Below, piece by piece: positions 53,970 to 61,809 of a stretch of DNA of 64,000 bases. Source of the DNA: an uncultured Bacilli bacterium (GTDB lineage: Bacteria > Bacillota_I > Bacilli_A > ML615J-28 > CAG-698); assembly GCA_934096585.1 (NCBI GenBank), contig CAKOMG010000003.1, positions 124,001-188,000 on the forward strand, read 5' to 3'. Under the pieces are notes generated by a model. The model was not told where the DNA came from. It did no database searches and saw only the letters and a list, made by a program, of their open reading frames with translations. The position numbers and the translations under genes are program-made. Positions within the stretch are counted from its first letter, which is position 1. Every line of letters begins with the position of its first letter.

Positions 53970-55778
53970 TTAGTCAGTATAATCAGCATCTACAGCGCCG
54001 TCACCATCACTAGTTCCACCGCCATTATTGTTATTGTTATGTGCTTGTTGAGCTTTTTGATAAGCTTTTATAGCAACATTTTGACTAGCTTTTTCTAATG
54101 CTTCCTTCTTAGCTTTGATATCATCTAGGTTAGAGCCTTTTAAAGCTTCCTCTAATTCTTTAGATTTAGCTTCAATATCATTCTTTTCTTCTTCAGTAAC
54201 TTCAGATCCTAAATCTGTAACAGCCTTTTTAGCAGCAAAGATAATTTGTTCACTTTCATTTCTTAAATCTGCTTCTTCCTTACGTTTCTTATCTGCTTCA
54301 GCATTTTCTTCAGCTTCTTTGATCATTTTATCAATTTCGGCTTCACTTAATCCTGAACCACTTTGAATTGTAATGTTTTGACTCTTTCCAGTACCTAAAT
54401 CTTTAGCACTTACATTGAAGATACCATTAGCATCAATATCAAATTTAACTTCGATTTGAGGAACACCACGAGGTGCAGCTGGAATATCACCTAATTGGAA
54501 TCTACCTAATGTTTTGTTATCAGCAGCCATTGGTCTTTCACCTTGTAAAACATGAATATCAACAGCAGGTTGATTATCAACAGCAGTTGAGAATATTTGT
54601 GATTTTGATGTTGGGATAGTAGTATTTCTATCGATTAACTTAGTAAATACACCACCTAATGTCTCAATACCTAATGATAATGGTGTAACATCAAGTAATA
54701 ATACATCTTTTACATCACCCATTAATACACCACCTTGAATTGCAGCACCCATAGCAACAACTTCATCAGGGTTAACACTCTTATTAGGTTCTTTTCCTAA
54801 TTCTTTCTTAACTAATTCTTGAACAGCAGGAATTCTTGTTGAACCACCAACTAACAATACTTCATCAATATCTCTTGGAGTCATCTTAGCATCAGTTAAA
54901 GCACGTCTAACTGGTCCAACGCATCTTTCAACTAAATGATGAGTTAATTCATCAAATTTTGCTCTAGTAAGAGATGTATTTAAATGTAATGGACCATTAA
55001 CTCCCATTGAAATAAATGGTAAACTAATTTCTGCTTTTGTAATACCTGATAACTCTTTCTTAGCTTTTTCAGCAGCATCTTTTAATCTTTGTAAAGCCAT
55101 TTTATCTTTACTTAAATCAACGCCTTCTTGTTTCTTGAATTCATCAATTAACCAATTCATAATAACTTCATCAAAGTCATCACCACCAAGTTTATTATCA
55201 CCAGCAGTTGCAATTACTTCAAATGTTCCATCAGCTAATTGTAAAATAGAAACATCAAATGTACCACCACCAAGGTCAAATACTAAAACTGTATGTTCTT
55301 TATCTGTCTTATCAATACCATATGCTAATGCAGCAGCAGTTGGTTCATTGATGATACGTTTAACTTCTAGACCAGCAATTCTACCAGCATCTTTTGTAGC
55401 TTGACGTTGTGCATCATTAAAATATGCGGGAACTGTAATAACAGCCTCAGTAACTTTTTCACCTAAATATGCTTCAGCAGTGGCCTTTAAGTTTTGAAGA
55501 ATCATAGCACTAATTTCTTGTGGTGTATAATTTTTACCATTAACACTAACAGTTTCTTTAGTACCCATTTTTCTCTTAATAGATGAAATAGTATTTAAAT
55601 TAGTAATTGCTTGACGTTTTGCAATTGCACCTACTTGAATTTCACCATCTTTAAAAGCAACTACAGATGGAGTAGTTCTATCTCCTTCAGCATTTGGAAT
55701 AACCTTTGGTTCTCCACCTTCCATAACAGCGACACATGAATTTGTTGTACCTAAATCAATACCTATAATTTTACTCAT
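53970..55778 (-). CDS. dnaK: Chaperone DnaK (Hsp70)
   Basis: This 602-residue Hsp70 starts IIGIDLGTTNSCVAVMEGG and shows VFDLGGGTFDVSIL near residue 170 and LLVGGSTRIPAVQ near 310 in the ATPase domain. The linker and substrate domain follow (DVTPLSLGIETLGG), with a lid ending in HNNNNNGGG and an acidic end, DADYTD. It is of normal Gram-positive length (without the N-terminal insertion of proteobacterial DnaK). It overlaps grpE by 8 bases. Confidence 0.98.
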   Translation of the reverse strand: MSKIIGIDLGTTNSCVAVMEGGEPKVIPNAEGDRTTPSVVAFKDGEIQVGAIAKRQAITNLNTISSIKRKMGTKETVSVNGKNYTPQEISAMILQNLKATAEAYLGEKVTEAVITVPAYFNDAQRQATKDAGRIAGLEVKRIINEPTAAALAYGIDKTDKEHTVLVFDLGGGTFDVSILQLADGTFEVIATAGDNKLGGDDFDEVIMNWLIDEFKKQEGVDLSKDKMALQRLKDAAEKAKKELSGITKAEISLPFISMGVNGPLHLNTSLTRAKFDELTHHLVERCVGPVRRALTDAKMTPRDIDEVLLVGGSTRIPAVQELVKKELGKEPNKSVNPDEVVAMGAAIQGGVLMGDVKDVLLLDVTPLSLGIETLGGVFTKLIDRNTTIPTSKSQIFSTAVDNQPAVDIHVLQGERPMAADNKTLGRFQLGDIPAAPRGVPQIEVKFDIDANGIFNVSAKDLGTGKSQNITIQSGSGLSEAEIDKMIKEAEENAEADKKRKEEADLRNESEQIIFAAKKAVTDLGSEVTEEEKNDIEAKSKELEEALKGSNLDDIKAKKEALEKASQNVAIKAYQKAQQAHNNNNNGGGTSDGDGAVDADYTD

Positions 55779-56370
55779 TATTTTTTACCTCTTTTTTGTT
55801 TACTTTTACTAATGTAGGACGTAATACTCTGTCCTTGTATATATAGCCGCCTTTTAATTCGGCTAAAATTGCATTTTCCTCATATTCTTCATTCCATTCA
55901 GTTTGAAGAGCATGATGATATTTAGGATCCATTGGATCACCGACCTTAATAACAATTTTTTTAACTCCTTCTTCAGTTAGAATTTGTTTAAAATTATTAT
56001 TAATCATTTCAAATCCTATTAAAAAGTTTTTTAAAACAGGATCATCCGTTTTCATTTTAACAACACTATCAAATAAATCAATTTGATCTACGAACTTTTC
56101 TAATAGACTTTGATTAGCATATTTGATAGAACGATTTTTATCTTCTTCTAGATGTTTTTTAAAATTGATTTCATTAGCTTTGCATTTTAAAACTTCATTT
56201 TTTAAATTCTTAATTTGCTCGTTTAAATCTTCAATTACTTTTCCATTATCTTCTTTATCGTTTAGATCTTTATCAATTTCTTCAGCTAATGTTTCTTTTG
56301 CTTCATCTTCATTAACTAATTCATCTTTTTCTTCTTCGCGATATCGATTGTTCTCGTGTTTCTTTGACAT
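55771..56370 (-). CDS. grpE: Nucleotide exchange factor GrpE
   Basis: This 199-residue protein has an acidic N-terminal ~60 residues, a long coiled coil (~55-120), and the C-terminal beta domain with GVKKIVIKVGDPMDPKYHHAL and YKDRVLRPTLVKVNK. It releases ADP from DnaK. It lies between hrcA and dnaK as usual. Confidence 0.96.
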   Translation of the reverse strand: MSKKHENNRYREEEKDELVNEDEAKETLAEEIDKDLNDKEDNGKVIEDLNEQIKNLKNEVLKCKANEINFKKHLEEDKNRSIKYANQSLLEKFVDQIDLFDSVVKMKTDDPVLKNFLIGFEMINNNFKQILTEEGVKKIVIKVGDPMDPKYHHALQTEWNEEYEENAILAELKGGYIYKDRVLRPTLVKVNKKEVKNNE

Positions 56371-56379
56371 TTTTTACCT

Positions 56380-57387
56380 CTATAACTTTCCTAAATATTT
56401 AGCAATATAATCAAGCAAAGGAATAACCTTTTGATATTCCATACGTGTTGGACCAATTACAGCTATAGCACCTCGTATACCATTATCATTTTGGTAAGGA
56501 ACTGTTATAACAGTACAATCTTGCATTGCTTTTAATTGATTATCTTTACCAATATTAACTGTAATATCTTGATTATTTAAACTAATAAGTTTAAACATAT
56601 CGTCTTGGTTCATTACATCAAATAAATTTCTAGCTTTTTCAATATCTTGAAATTCAGGGAACTTCAGTATATTTGTTTGGCCAGACATAAAGAATTTGTC
56701 TTGAACCATCTCACTTACAGCTCTTACAAATACACCAACAAGTTCATCATAATATTCGATACTTCTTTGAATATTATTTTCATTTTGAATTTCTTTTAGT
56801 TTTAAATCAATTTGATTAATTGGACAATCATGTAATGTTTCATTTAAAAGTTTAATTACTTTATCAATATCTTTAAAATTAATTGAATCAGGAATATAAA
56901 TCTTTCTACTTTCAACATAACCTTGATCAGTCACCATAACCATCACAGCCGATGACTCAGATAATTTAACAATTTGTAAACTTTTTATTCGTGCGTTATA
57001 TGAACTTCCGCCTAATGCAATAGATGCATAATTAGTAAGTTGTGAAACAAGAGACATTGATTCTTTAATTGCTTCTTCTCTACTAGTTTCATTTCTTTTA
57101 AATATTTCATCAATCATTGGAAATTCTTCTTCATCATTATTTTTTTGGCTTAAAATTTCACTAACGTATAATTTATAACCTTTAACAGATGGAACTCTTC
57201 CGCTTGATGTATGAGTTTTTAAAAGATATCCTTGTTCTTCTAATGCAGCCATATCGTTACGAATAGTTGCAGAAGAATAATCAAATTGTGGTTGTTCAGA
57301 TAGAGCCTTTGAACCAACTGGTTCTGCTGTTCTAACATATTCTTCAACAATCCATTTTAATATGTTAAGTTGTCTCTCGGAAATCAT
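56380..57387 (-). CDS. hrcA: Heat-inducible transcription repressor HrcA
   Basis: This ~335-residue repressor binds CIRCE and blocks the hrcA-grpE-dnaK-dnaJ operon. The N-terminal winged helix has QLNILKWIVEEYVRTAEPVGSKAL and SSATIRNDMAALEEQGYL, followed by HTSSGRVPSVKGY. I place the start at the ATG at 57387 with GAGGTG eight bases upstream; the frame runs on upstream into a CIRCE-like element, which would not be coding. Confidence 0.95.
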   Translation of the reverse strand: MISERQLNILKWIVEEYVRTAEPVGSKALSEQPQFDYSSATIRNDMAALEEQGYLLKTHTSSGRVPSVKGYKLYVSEILSQKNNDEEEFPMIDEIFKRNETSREEAIKESMSLVSQLTNYASIALGGSSYNARIKSLQIVKLSESSAVMVMVTDQGYVESRKIYIPDSINFKDIDKVIKLLNETLHDCPINQIDLKLKEIQNENNIQRSIEYYDELVGVFVRAVSEMVQDKFFMSGQTNILKFPEFQDIEKARNLFDVMNQDDMFKLISLNNQDITVNIGKDNQLKAMQDCTVITVPYQNDNGIRGAIAVIGPTRMEYQKVIPLLDYIAKYLGKL

Positions 57388-57400
57388 TTCATTCACCTCT

Positions 57401-57427
57401 TTAGCACTCATTTACTTTATATGCTAA
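57401..57427. promoter_or_regulatory. Second, weaker CIRCE-like inverted repeat
   Basis: TTAGCACTC, nine bases, ATATGCTAA. The left arm is perfect and the right arm differs at two positions from GAGTGCTAA. It lies between the -10 element and the hrcA ribosome site. Confidence 0.6.
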
Positions 57428-57428
57428 T

Positions 57429-57457
57429 ATTATACTACAATATATTAGCACTGTCAA
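57429..57457 (-). promoter_or_regulatory. Sigma-A promoter of the hrcA operon
   Basis: The minus strand shows a perfect TTGACA (57457-57452), 17 bases, and TATAAT (57434-57429). The -35 element lies inside the upstream CIRCE. Confidence 0.88.
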
Positions 57458-57471
57458 TAGTTTAGTGCTAA
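57445..57471. promoter_or_regulatory. CIRCE operator
   Basis: TTAGCACTg, nine bases, tAGTGCTAA: eight of nine positions in each arm match the consensus. It covers the -35 box, so HrcA bound here would block RNA polymerase. Confidence 0.92.
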
Positions 57472-57569
57472 TTTTTTAAAATTATTCGTGAAAATGTTTA
57501 CAGAATATATCCTACTAATTATTAACTACAAATAATTCTTTCCTAAAAAAGATATTATTTTATAAATTA

Positions 57570-57606
57570 AAAATGATTTTGATAGATTAACTATCAAAAT
57601 CATTTT
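57570..57606 (-). terminator. Terminator after the MBL hydrolase gene
   Basis: A 16-base-pair stem (AAAATGATTTTGATAG and its complement) with a 5-base loop spans the stop codon, with a short T-run after it on the minus strand. Confidence 0.75.
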
Positions 57607-58229
57607 ATCATTTCATTAAACATAAGATTATTTTTCAGTTCATCACCTATTGTAGTAGCTCTATCATGTCCAGGATAAACAATATAATCTCTATTTAAAG
57701 ATGCAATTTTTTTCAAACTATTACTTAAAGATAAACTATTTCCTGAATATAAATCACTTCTACCAATAGATCGATAGAATAAAGTATCACCAGTAAAAAG
57801 AATATTATCACTCTTTATTAAATAGGAAACTGAGCAAGATGAATGACCAGGTGTATATAACACTGAAATAGTAACATCATTAATATTAATACAATCATTA
57901 TCCTTTATACAAGTAAAAATTGATTTATCTAAATCAATGTTAAGTGCTTTACCAAATAAAGAAGAAAGGTTTAAACTGTCATTAAAAATTTTCTCAATTG
58001 CATTTTTATGGCAAAATATTTTTGGTTTATAAATCTTATAAACTTCTTCTAAATAATAAATATGATCAAAGTGAGCATGTGTTATTAAAACATTGTCTAC
58101 TCTTATGATTCCATATTTTGATAATTCTTTAACACTTATACAAGGATCAATAATTATAGTGTAGTTATTCACTTTAATAATATAACAATTTGCATCTAGT
58201 ACCTGTGAATTTAAACACCTAATATTCAT
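57600..58229 (-). CDS. MBL-fold metallohydrolase (glyoxalase II-like)
   Basis: This 209-residue enzyme has THAHFDH near residue 50 (metal ligands), LYTPGHSSCSVSYL near 125, LFTGDTLFYRSIGR near 147 and a final YPGHDRATT near 188. This is the YqgX/glyoxalase-II-like set, probably a thioester hydrolase, though the substrate is not certain. It is the last gene of the yqeG-yqeH operon (nine bases after the YmxH gene). Confidence 0.88.
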   Translation of the reverse strand: MNIRCLNSQVLDANCYIIKVNNYTIIIDPCISVKELSKYGIIRVDNVLITHAHFDHIYYLEEVYKIYKPKIFCHKNAIEKIFNDSLNLSSLFGKALNIDLDKSIFTCIKDNDCININDVTISVLYTPGHSSCSVSYLIKSDNILFTGDTLFYRSIGRSDLYSGNSLSLSNSLKKIASLNRDYIVYPGHDRATTIGDELKNNLMFNEMIK

Positions 58230-58237
58230 ACTTTTAT

Positions 58238-58462
58238 TTAGTTATAATTAACAATTATAACTTCTCCTCCAAGTTTAATAATTTTATCCCATGTGATTTT
58301 AATCTTATTACTGCCAATACCTAAAAAACTTTTATACTTTGAAATAGTTAATTCCTTAATTTTACCCGTTTCAAAATCTATTTCGATATCAGTAATTCTT
58401 CCAAGTTTATTGCCATCAGTAACATTGACAACATCTCTATTTTGTAAATCTTTTAATTGCAT
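58238..58462 (-). CDS. YlmC/YmxH-family PRC-barrel protein
   Basis: This 74-residue protein, MQLKDLQNRDVVNVTDGNK to the end, is a single PRC-barrel-like unit (LGRITDIEIDF, KELTISKYK). The YlmC/YmxH family is conserved in spore-formers and expressed in sporulation, but the mechanism is unknown. I start at the ATG at 58462, placed after GGGTGATAAT; the four upstream codons form that ribosome site. It sits between the RsfS fusion gene and the MBL gene. Confidence 0.88.
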   Translation of the reverse strand: MQLKDLQNRDVVNVTDGNKLGRITDIEIDFETGKIKELTISKYKSFLGIGSNKIKITWDKIIKLGGEVIIVNYN

Positions 58463-58495
58463 ATTATCACCCATTAAATAATATGCAAAAATTAA

Positions 58496-59416
58496 TTAAA
58501 TTATTATTTTGTTTTCAACAATAGGTAATGTTGCATATAGTTTATCTAGTGAATATTTATTTCTATCTTCTTCAGTAAAAATATGTAAAATTATATCTCC
58601 TAAATCGATTAAAGTCCATCCTTCAGCAACTTCGCTACCTTTTATTGTAAATTCTTCTCTTAAGTACGTTAAAGCTGCTTGCATTTGTTTGTTTGATGCA
58701 CTTGTTGCTACAATCGCATAATCATACAACGGGCTTCTTTCACGCATATCATAAATCATAACATCCTTAACTAGGTTTCTATTTATGCATTCTAATACAT
58801 TTTCAAGTTTATTGTCTCCATCTAATTTTTTATATTTTTTGTAATAACGATAAGCACTTGTAGTTAAAGGATCAAGTGGTAATCCCCTATCTAATACACA
58901 TTTAATAGTTTCGTCAAGTATATAGCAAATAGCTCTTTTAATATTTACAAAAGCCAGTTCACGAGCTCTTTCAAAGGTAATTCCTTTTCTTCCTACTTCG
59001 ATATAGTCACTAACGAACAATACTTCTTCTAATGGAGTCATATTTTCTTTACCAGTAGTATGAAATTCAATAGCTGACAAAATCTCTTCATCATGAATAT
59101 CTAATTCATTCTCAACAACATATCTGCCCAAAATAGCATGCCATATTTTTTTCGGTTTATCAATTAAACTTGTATCTAAACTTTTTTCTAGAATCAAATT
59201 TTCATATTCATCACGAGTGACAAATTTAGCATAATCATGAATTAATCCAGTCAGTTTAGCTTTGTCAATATCAATATTTAAATGCAATCTTTCAATTAAT
59301 TCAACACACATTTTCGAAACATTTAACGAATGCTCATAGCGTTCATACATTTCTTCATCATTTTTTTCTTTATATTTTTCTAATAATTTGTTTTTATAAA
59401 ATTCTAAATCAAACAT
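58496..59416 (-). CDS. rsfS: Fusion of YqeK (Ap4A hydrolase, HD domain) and ribosome silencing factor RsfS
   Basis: This 306-residue protein carries both activities in one chain. Residues 1-~195 are YqeK-like: YERYEHSLNVSKMC (first HD histidine), LTGLIHDYAKF (HD pair) and EFHTTGKENMTPLEEVLFVSDYIE. Residues ~205-306 are RsfS: YDYAIVATSASNKQMQAAL and GWTLIDLGDIILHIF. In B. subtilis these are separate neighbours, yqeK and yqeL. YqeK hydrolyses Ap4A; RsfS binds L14 and keeps ribosomal subunits apart in starvation. There is no stop or frameshift between the parts. Confidence 0.93.
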   Translation of the reverse strand: MFDLEFYKNKLLEKYKEKNDEEMYERYEHSLNVSKMCVELIERLHLNIDIDKAKLTGLIHDYAKFVTRDEYENLILEKSLDTSLIDKPKKIWHAILGRYVVENELDIHDEEILSAIEFHTTGKENMTPLEEVLFVSDYIEVGRKGITFERARELAFVNIKRAICYILDETIKCVLDRGLPLDPLTTSAYRYYKKYKKLDGDNKLENVLECINRNLVKDVMIYDMRERSPLYDYAIVATSASNKQMQAALTYLREEFTIKGSEVAEGWTLIDLGDIILHIFTEEDRNKYSLDKLYATLPIVENKIII

Positions 59417-60519
59417 TAAATCATTGCCTTTCTTGTAATTACTCTTACATTATTAAAATATTCAACTTCTAAGTAACAATTGCCAGAAACAGTTAAAAAG
59501 CCCAATCCACTAATTGCAATATCTATTTTTGCATCTTTATTTATTTTTACTTTTTTAGTGACAATTTTGCCAAGTTTACTTATTTCATCAGCAGTCGGAT
59601 AAATTAGTACATCAAACTTATGTTCATCATAGAATTTATTTGCATTTTCTAATTTAGTTCGATGAATTAGAACATTGTTTGCAAAATGACCAATAAAAGA
59701 ACTTCTTTCGCCTTCAATGAAATTAATTCTAACAAATCCTTGAATAAACAACGATTGGCCAGGATTAAGTTGGAAAGTTTTAGGCTTAACATATTTTTTA
59801 GGAGTTATGAATTCTAAAGTTTTCTTATCAACAAAATAAATTAAGTTATTGCGATCAATTAACCCAGGAGTATCAATAATATAATTTTTATTATTTAAAG
59901 GAATATAAATATTATCCAAAGTTGTATTTAAAGTATTTGACACAGTAATAATATCTTCTTCACCTGTATATTTTTCAATTATTTTATTGATAATTGTTGA
60001 CTTACCAACATTAGTCATTCCAACAAAGTATATATTTCTATTTCCATGTAATTCTATAATCTTATCATATAATTTTTCAATATCTTGATTATTAAAAGCA
60101 GACATAATCAACATATCTTTCACTTTAATATTTTTTTCTTTTATATGTTTTCTTACATAAGTAATTATTTTATTGGAATTAATAGAATTTATATATAAAT
60201 CAACTTTATTTAACACTAATAAAATATTTTCGCTTTTAAAAATTTTATTAATATTATTTGATAATGTTCCTTCCAAATCAAATGCATCAACAATGTAAAC
60301 AATTAATCCATTATCCTTTTTAATCTTCTCTAAATTAGCTATATAATCACTTAAACTAACATTTATTTTAGTATCTTTATTATAATGTTTTAAATCAAAG
60401 CATCTTTTACAATAAAATGATTTTTTATGTTTTTTTAAAACATTTGGATCAATATAACCTTTTTTATCTACATCATCAGTCTGAATAGTAGCTCCACAAC
60501 CAGTACATTTAATATTCAT
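59416..60519 (-). CDS. yqeH: Ribosome biogenesis GTPase YqeH
   Basis: This 367-residue circularly permuted GTPase has an N-terminal zinc finger (IKCTGCGATIQ, YCKRCFDLKHYN), then G4 as LVLNKVDLY near residue 100, G5 (IMSAFN), G1 as FVGMTNVGKSTIINK near 165 and G3 as IIDTPGLID near 215; this permuted order defines the family. It acts in 30S subunit assembly. It overlaps yqeG by 11 bases. Confidence 0.96.
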   Translation of the reverse strand: MNIKCTGCGATIQTDDVDKKGYIDPNVLKKHKKSFYCKRCFDLKHYNKDTKINVSLSDYIANLEKIKKDNGLIVYIVDAFDLEGTLSNNINKIFKSENILLVLNKVDLYINSINSNKIITYVRKHIKEKNIKVKDMLIMSAFNNQDIEKLYDKIIELHGNRNIYFVGMTNVGKSTIINKIIEKYTGEEDIITVSNTLNTTLDNIYIPLNNKNYIIDTPGLIDRNNLIYFVDKKTLEFITPKKYVKPKTFQLNPGQSLFIQGFVRINFIEGERSSFIGHFANNVLIHRTKLENANKFYDEHKFDVLIYPTADEISKLGKIVTKKVKINKDAKIDIAISGLGFLTVSGNCYLEVEYFNNVRVITRKAMI

Positions 60520-61069
60520 GATTTTCCTCGATTTGCTTATAAATATTTATATCATATTTTTTTATTCTTTTAATTACACTTTTTTCCATCTTACGATTAT
60601 TTTTTGTATACCATTTTTCTGTTCCTTTTTTAATTGGATGCACAAGAATTGAATCAATTCCACATCTATTTGAACCTAAAATATCTGTCATCATTTGATC
60701 ACCAATTGTAATCACTTCTTTTTTATTTTTTATATTTAATAATTTCAAAGCTTTTTTAAATCCCTTTTTTAAGGGTTTGGCAGCCATAGTAATGCATTCT
60801 ATATCAACATCGTTACAAAAGTCACTAACTCTTTTGTTGTGGTTATTAGAAACAACCATTAAAGTATATCCCATATTTTTTAATTCAGTAATTAAAGATT
60901 TCAACTTCTCATCAGCAAAATCAACGTCATAAGAAATTAAAGTATTATCCAAATCAAAAAGAATAAATCTTTTTCCATTAGCGTATAATGTAGTAAAGTC
61001 AACATCATAGATTGTTTTCACGATTATTGTTGGGATAAATTTCTTAATTTTAAATAAGTAATCTAACAT
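60509..61069 (-). CDS. yqeG: YqeG-family HAD phosphatase
   Basis: This 186-residue HAD IIIA hydrolase has the nucleophile motif FILFDLDNTLISYD near residue 36, the second motif MVVSNNHNKRV near 72 and the metal motif ITIGDQMMTDILGSNR near 121. It is the regular partner of yqeH; the physiological substrate is unknown. It is divergent from sigK with only 36 bases between the starts. Confidence 0.94.
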   Translation of the reverse strand: MLDYLFKIKKFIPTIIVKTIYDVDFTTLYANGKRFILFDLDNTLISYDVDFADEKLKSLITELKNMGYTLMVVSNNHNKRVSDFCNDVDIECITMAAKPLKKGFKKALKLLNIKNKKEVITIGDQMMTDILGSNRCGIDSILVHPIKKGTEKWYTKNNRKMEKSVIKRIKKYDINIYKQIEENHEY

Positions 61070-61105
61070 AATTGTCCTTTCTATAACCTATTATAAGGAG
61101 TGTAA

Positions 61106-61777
61106 ATGTTTAATATTTTATTAATGTTGCTTCCTCTTTTCGGCTCTGTATCAACAGATTCATACCCTGAAATACTAACGCCATCTGAAGAAGAAAAATA
61201 TTTGAAGTTGTGGGAAAATCACGATGAAAATGCTAGAGCAATTTTAATTGAACACAACTTACGATTAGTTGCCCATATTGTAAAAAAATTTGACAATATG
61301 AAGGAAGATAGAGATGATTTATTATCTATTGGTGCATTTGGATTAATTAAAGCTGTAGACACATATAATTTTAAAGCAAACACAAGACTTGCAACTTATG
61401 CATCTCGCTGTATTGAAAATGAGATTCTTATGTATATTCGTAGTAACCGCAAGAAAAAGCAAACAGTATGGCTTTATTCCCCTATTGGCACCGATAAAGA
61501 AGGAAATGAAATTAGGTTATGCGATGTGATCGAAGATAATTCTCCTTCTATTATGGAAAAACTATTAACCGAAGAAAACAGCAAAACTATAAACGAAGCT
61601 TTAAAAATCCTTGATGCAAGAGAATTAGAAATTATTTCTAATCGCTATGGTTTTGGATGTCCCGTTGAAACGCAAAGACAAATTGCGAAAAGATTAAATA
61701 TTTCTAGAAGTTATGTATCAAGAATTGAAAAGAGAGCCCTCACTAAACTATATTTATATATTAATAATCTTAAATAA
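61106..61777 (+). CDS. sigK: Sporulation sigma factor SigK with pro-sequence
   Basis: This 223-residue protein is an intact sigma factor. Region 2 contains LIEHNLRLVAHIVKKF and LISIGAFGLIKAV-like motifs (here LLSIGAFGLIKAVDTY), LATYASRCIENEILM is core-binding, and SPIGTDKEGNEI and RQIAKRLNISRSYVSRIEKRAL (region 4) are SigK-type rather than SigE-type. The first ~18 residues are hydrophobic (MFNILLMLLPLFGSV), fitting a pro-sequence cut by SpoIVFB, which is encoded at 6152. The gene is uninterrupted: no skin-type element. AAGGAG lies seven bases before the ATG. Confidence 0.94.
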   Translation: MFNILLMLLPLFGSVSTDSYPEILTPSEEEKYLKLWENHDENARAILIEHNLRLVAHIVKKFDNMKEDRDDLLSIGAFGLIKAVDTYNFKANTRLATYASRCIENEILMYIRSNRKKKQTVWLYSPIGTDKEGNEIRLCDVIEDNSPSIMEKLLTEENSKTINEALKILDARELEIISNRYGFGCPVETQRQIAKRLNISRSYVSRIEKRALTKLYLYINNLK

Positions 61778-61800
61778 AAACCTTACAATTGTAAGGTTTT
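61778..61800. terminator. Bidirectional terminator between sigK and the ROK gene
   Basis: The palindromic stem AAACCTTAC/GTAAGGTTT with T-runs on both strands lies between convergent genes. Confidence 0.85.
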
Positions 61801-61809
61801 TTAATTATT

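Noticed and set aside
57472..57599. Possible regulatory RNA between hrcA and the MBL gene
   Set aside because: AT-rich sequence without conserved motif; the hairpin at its edge is the MBL terminator.
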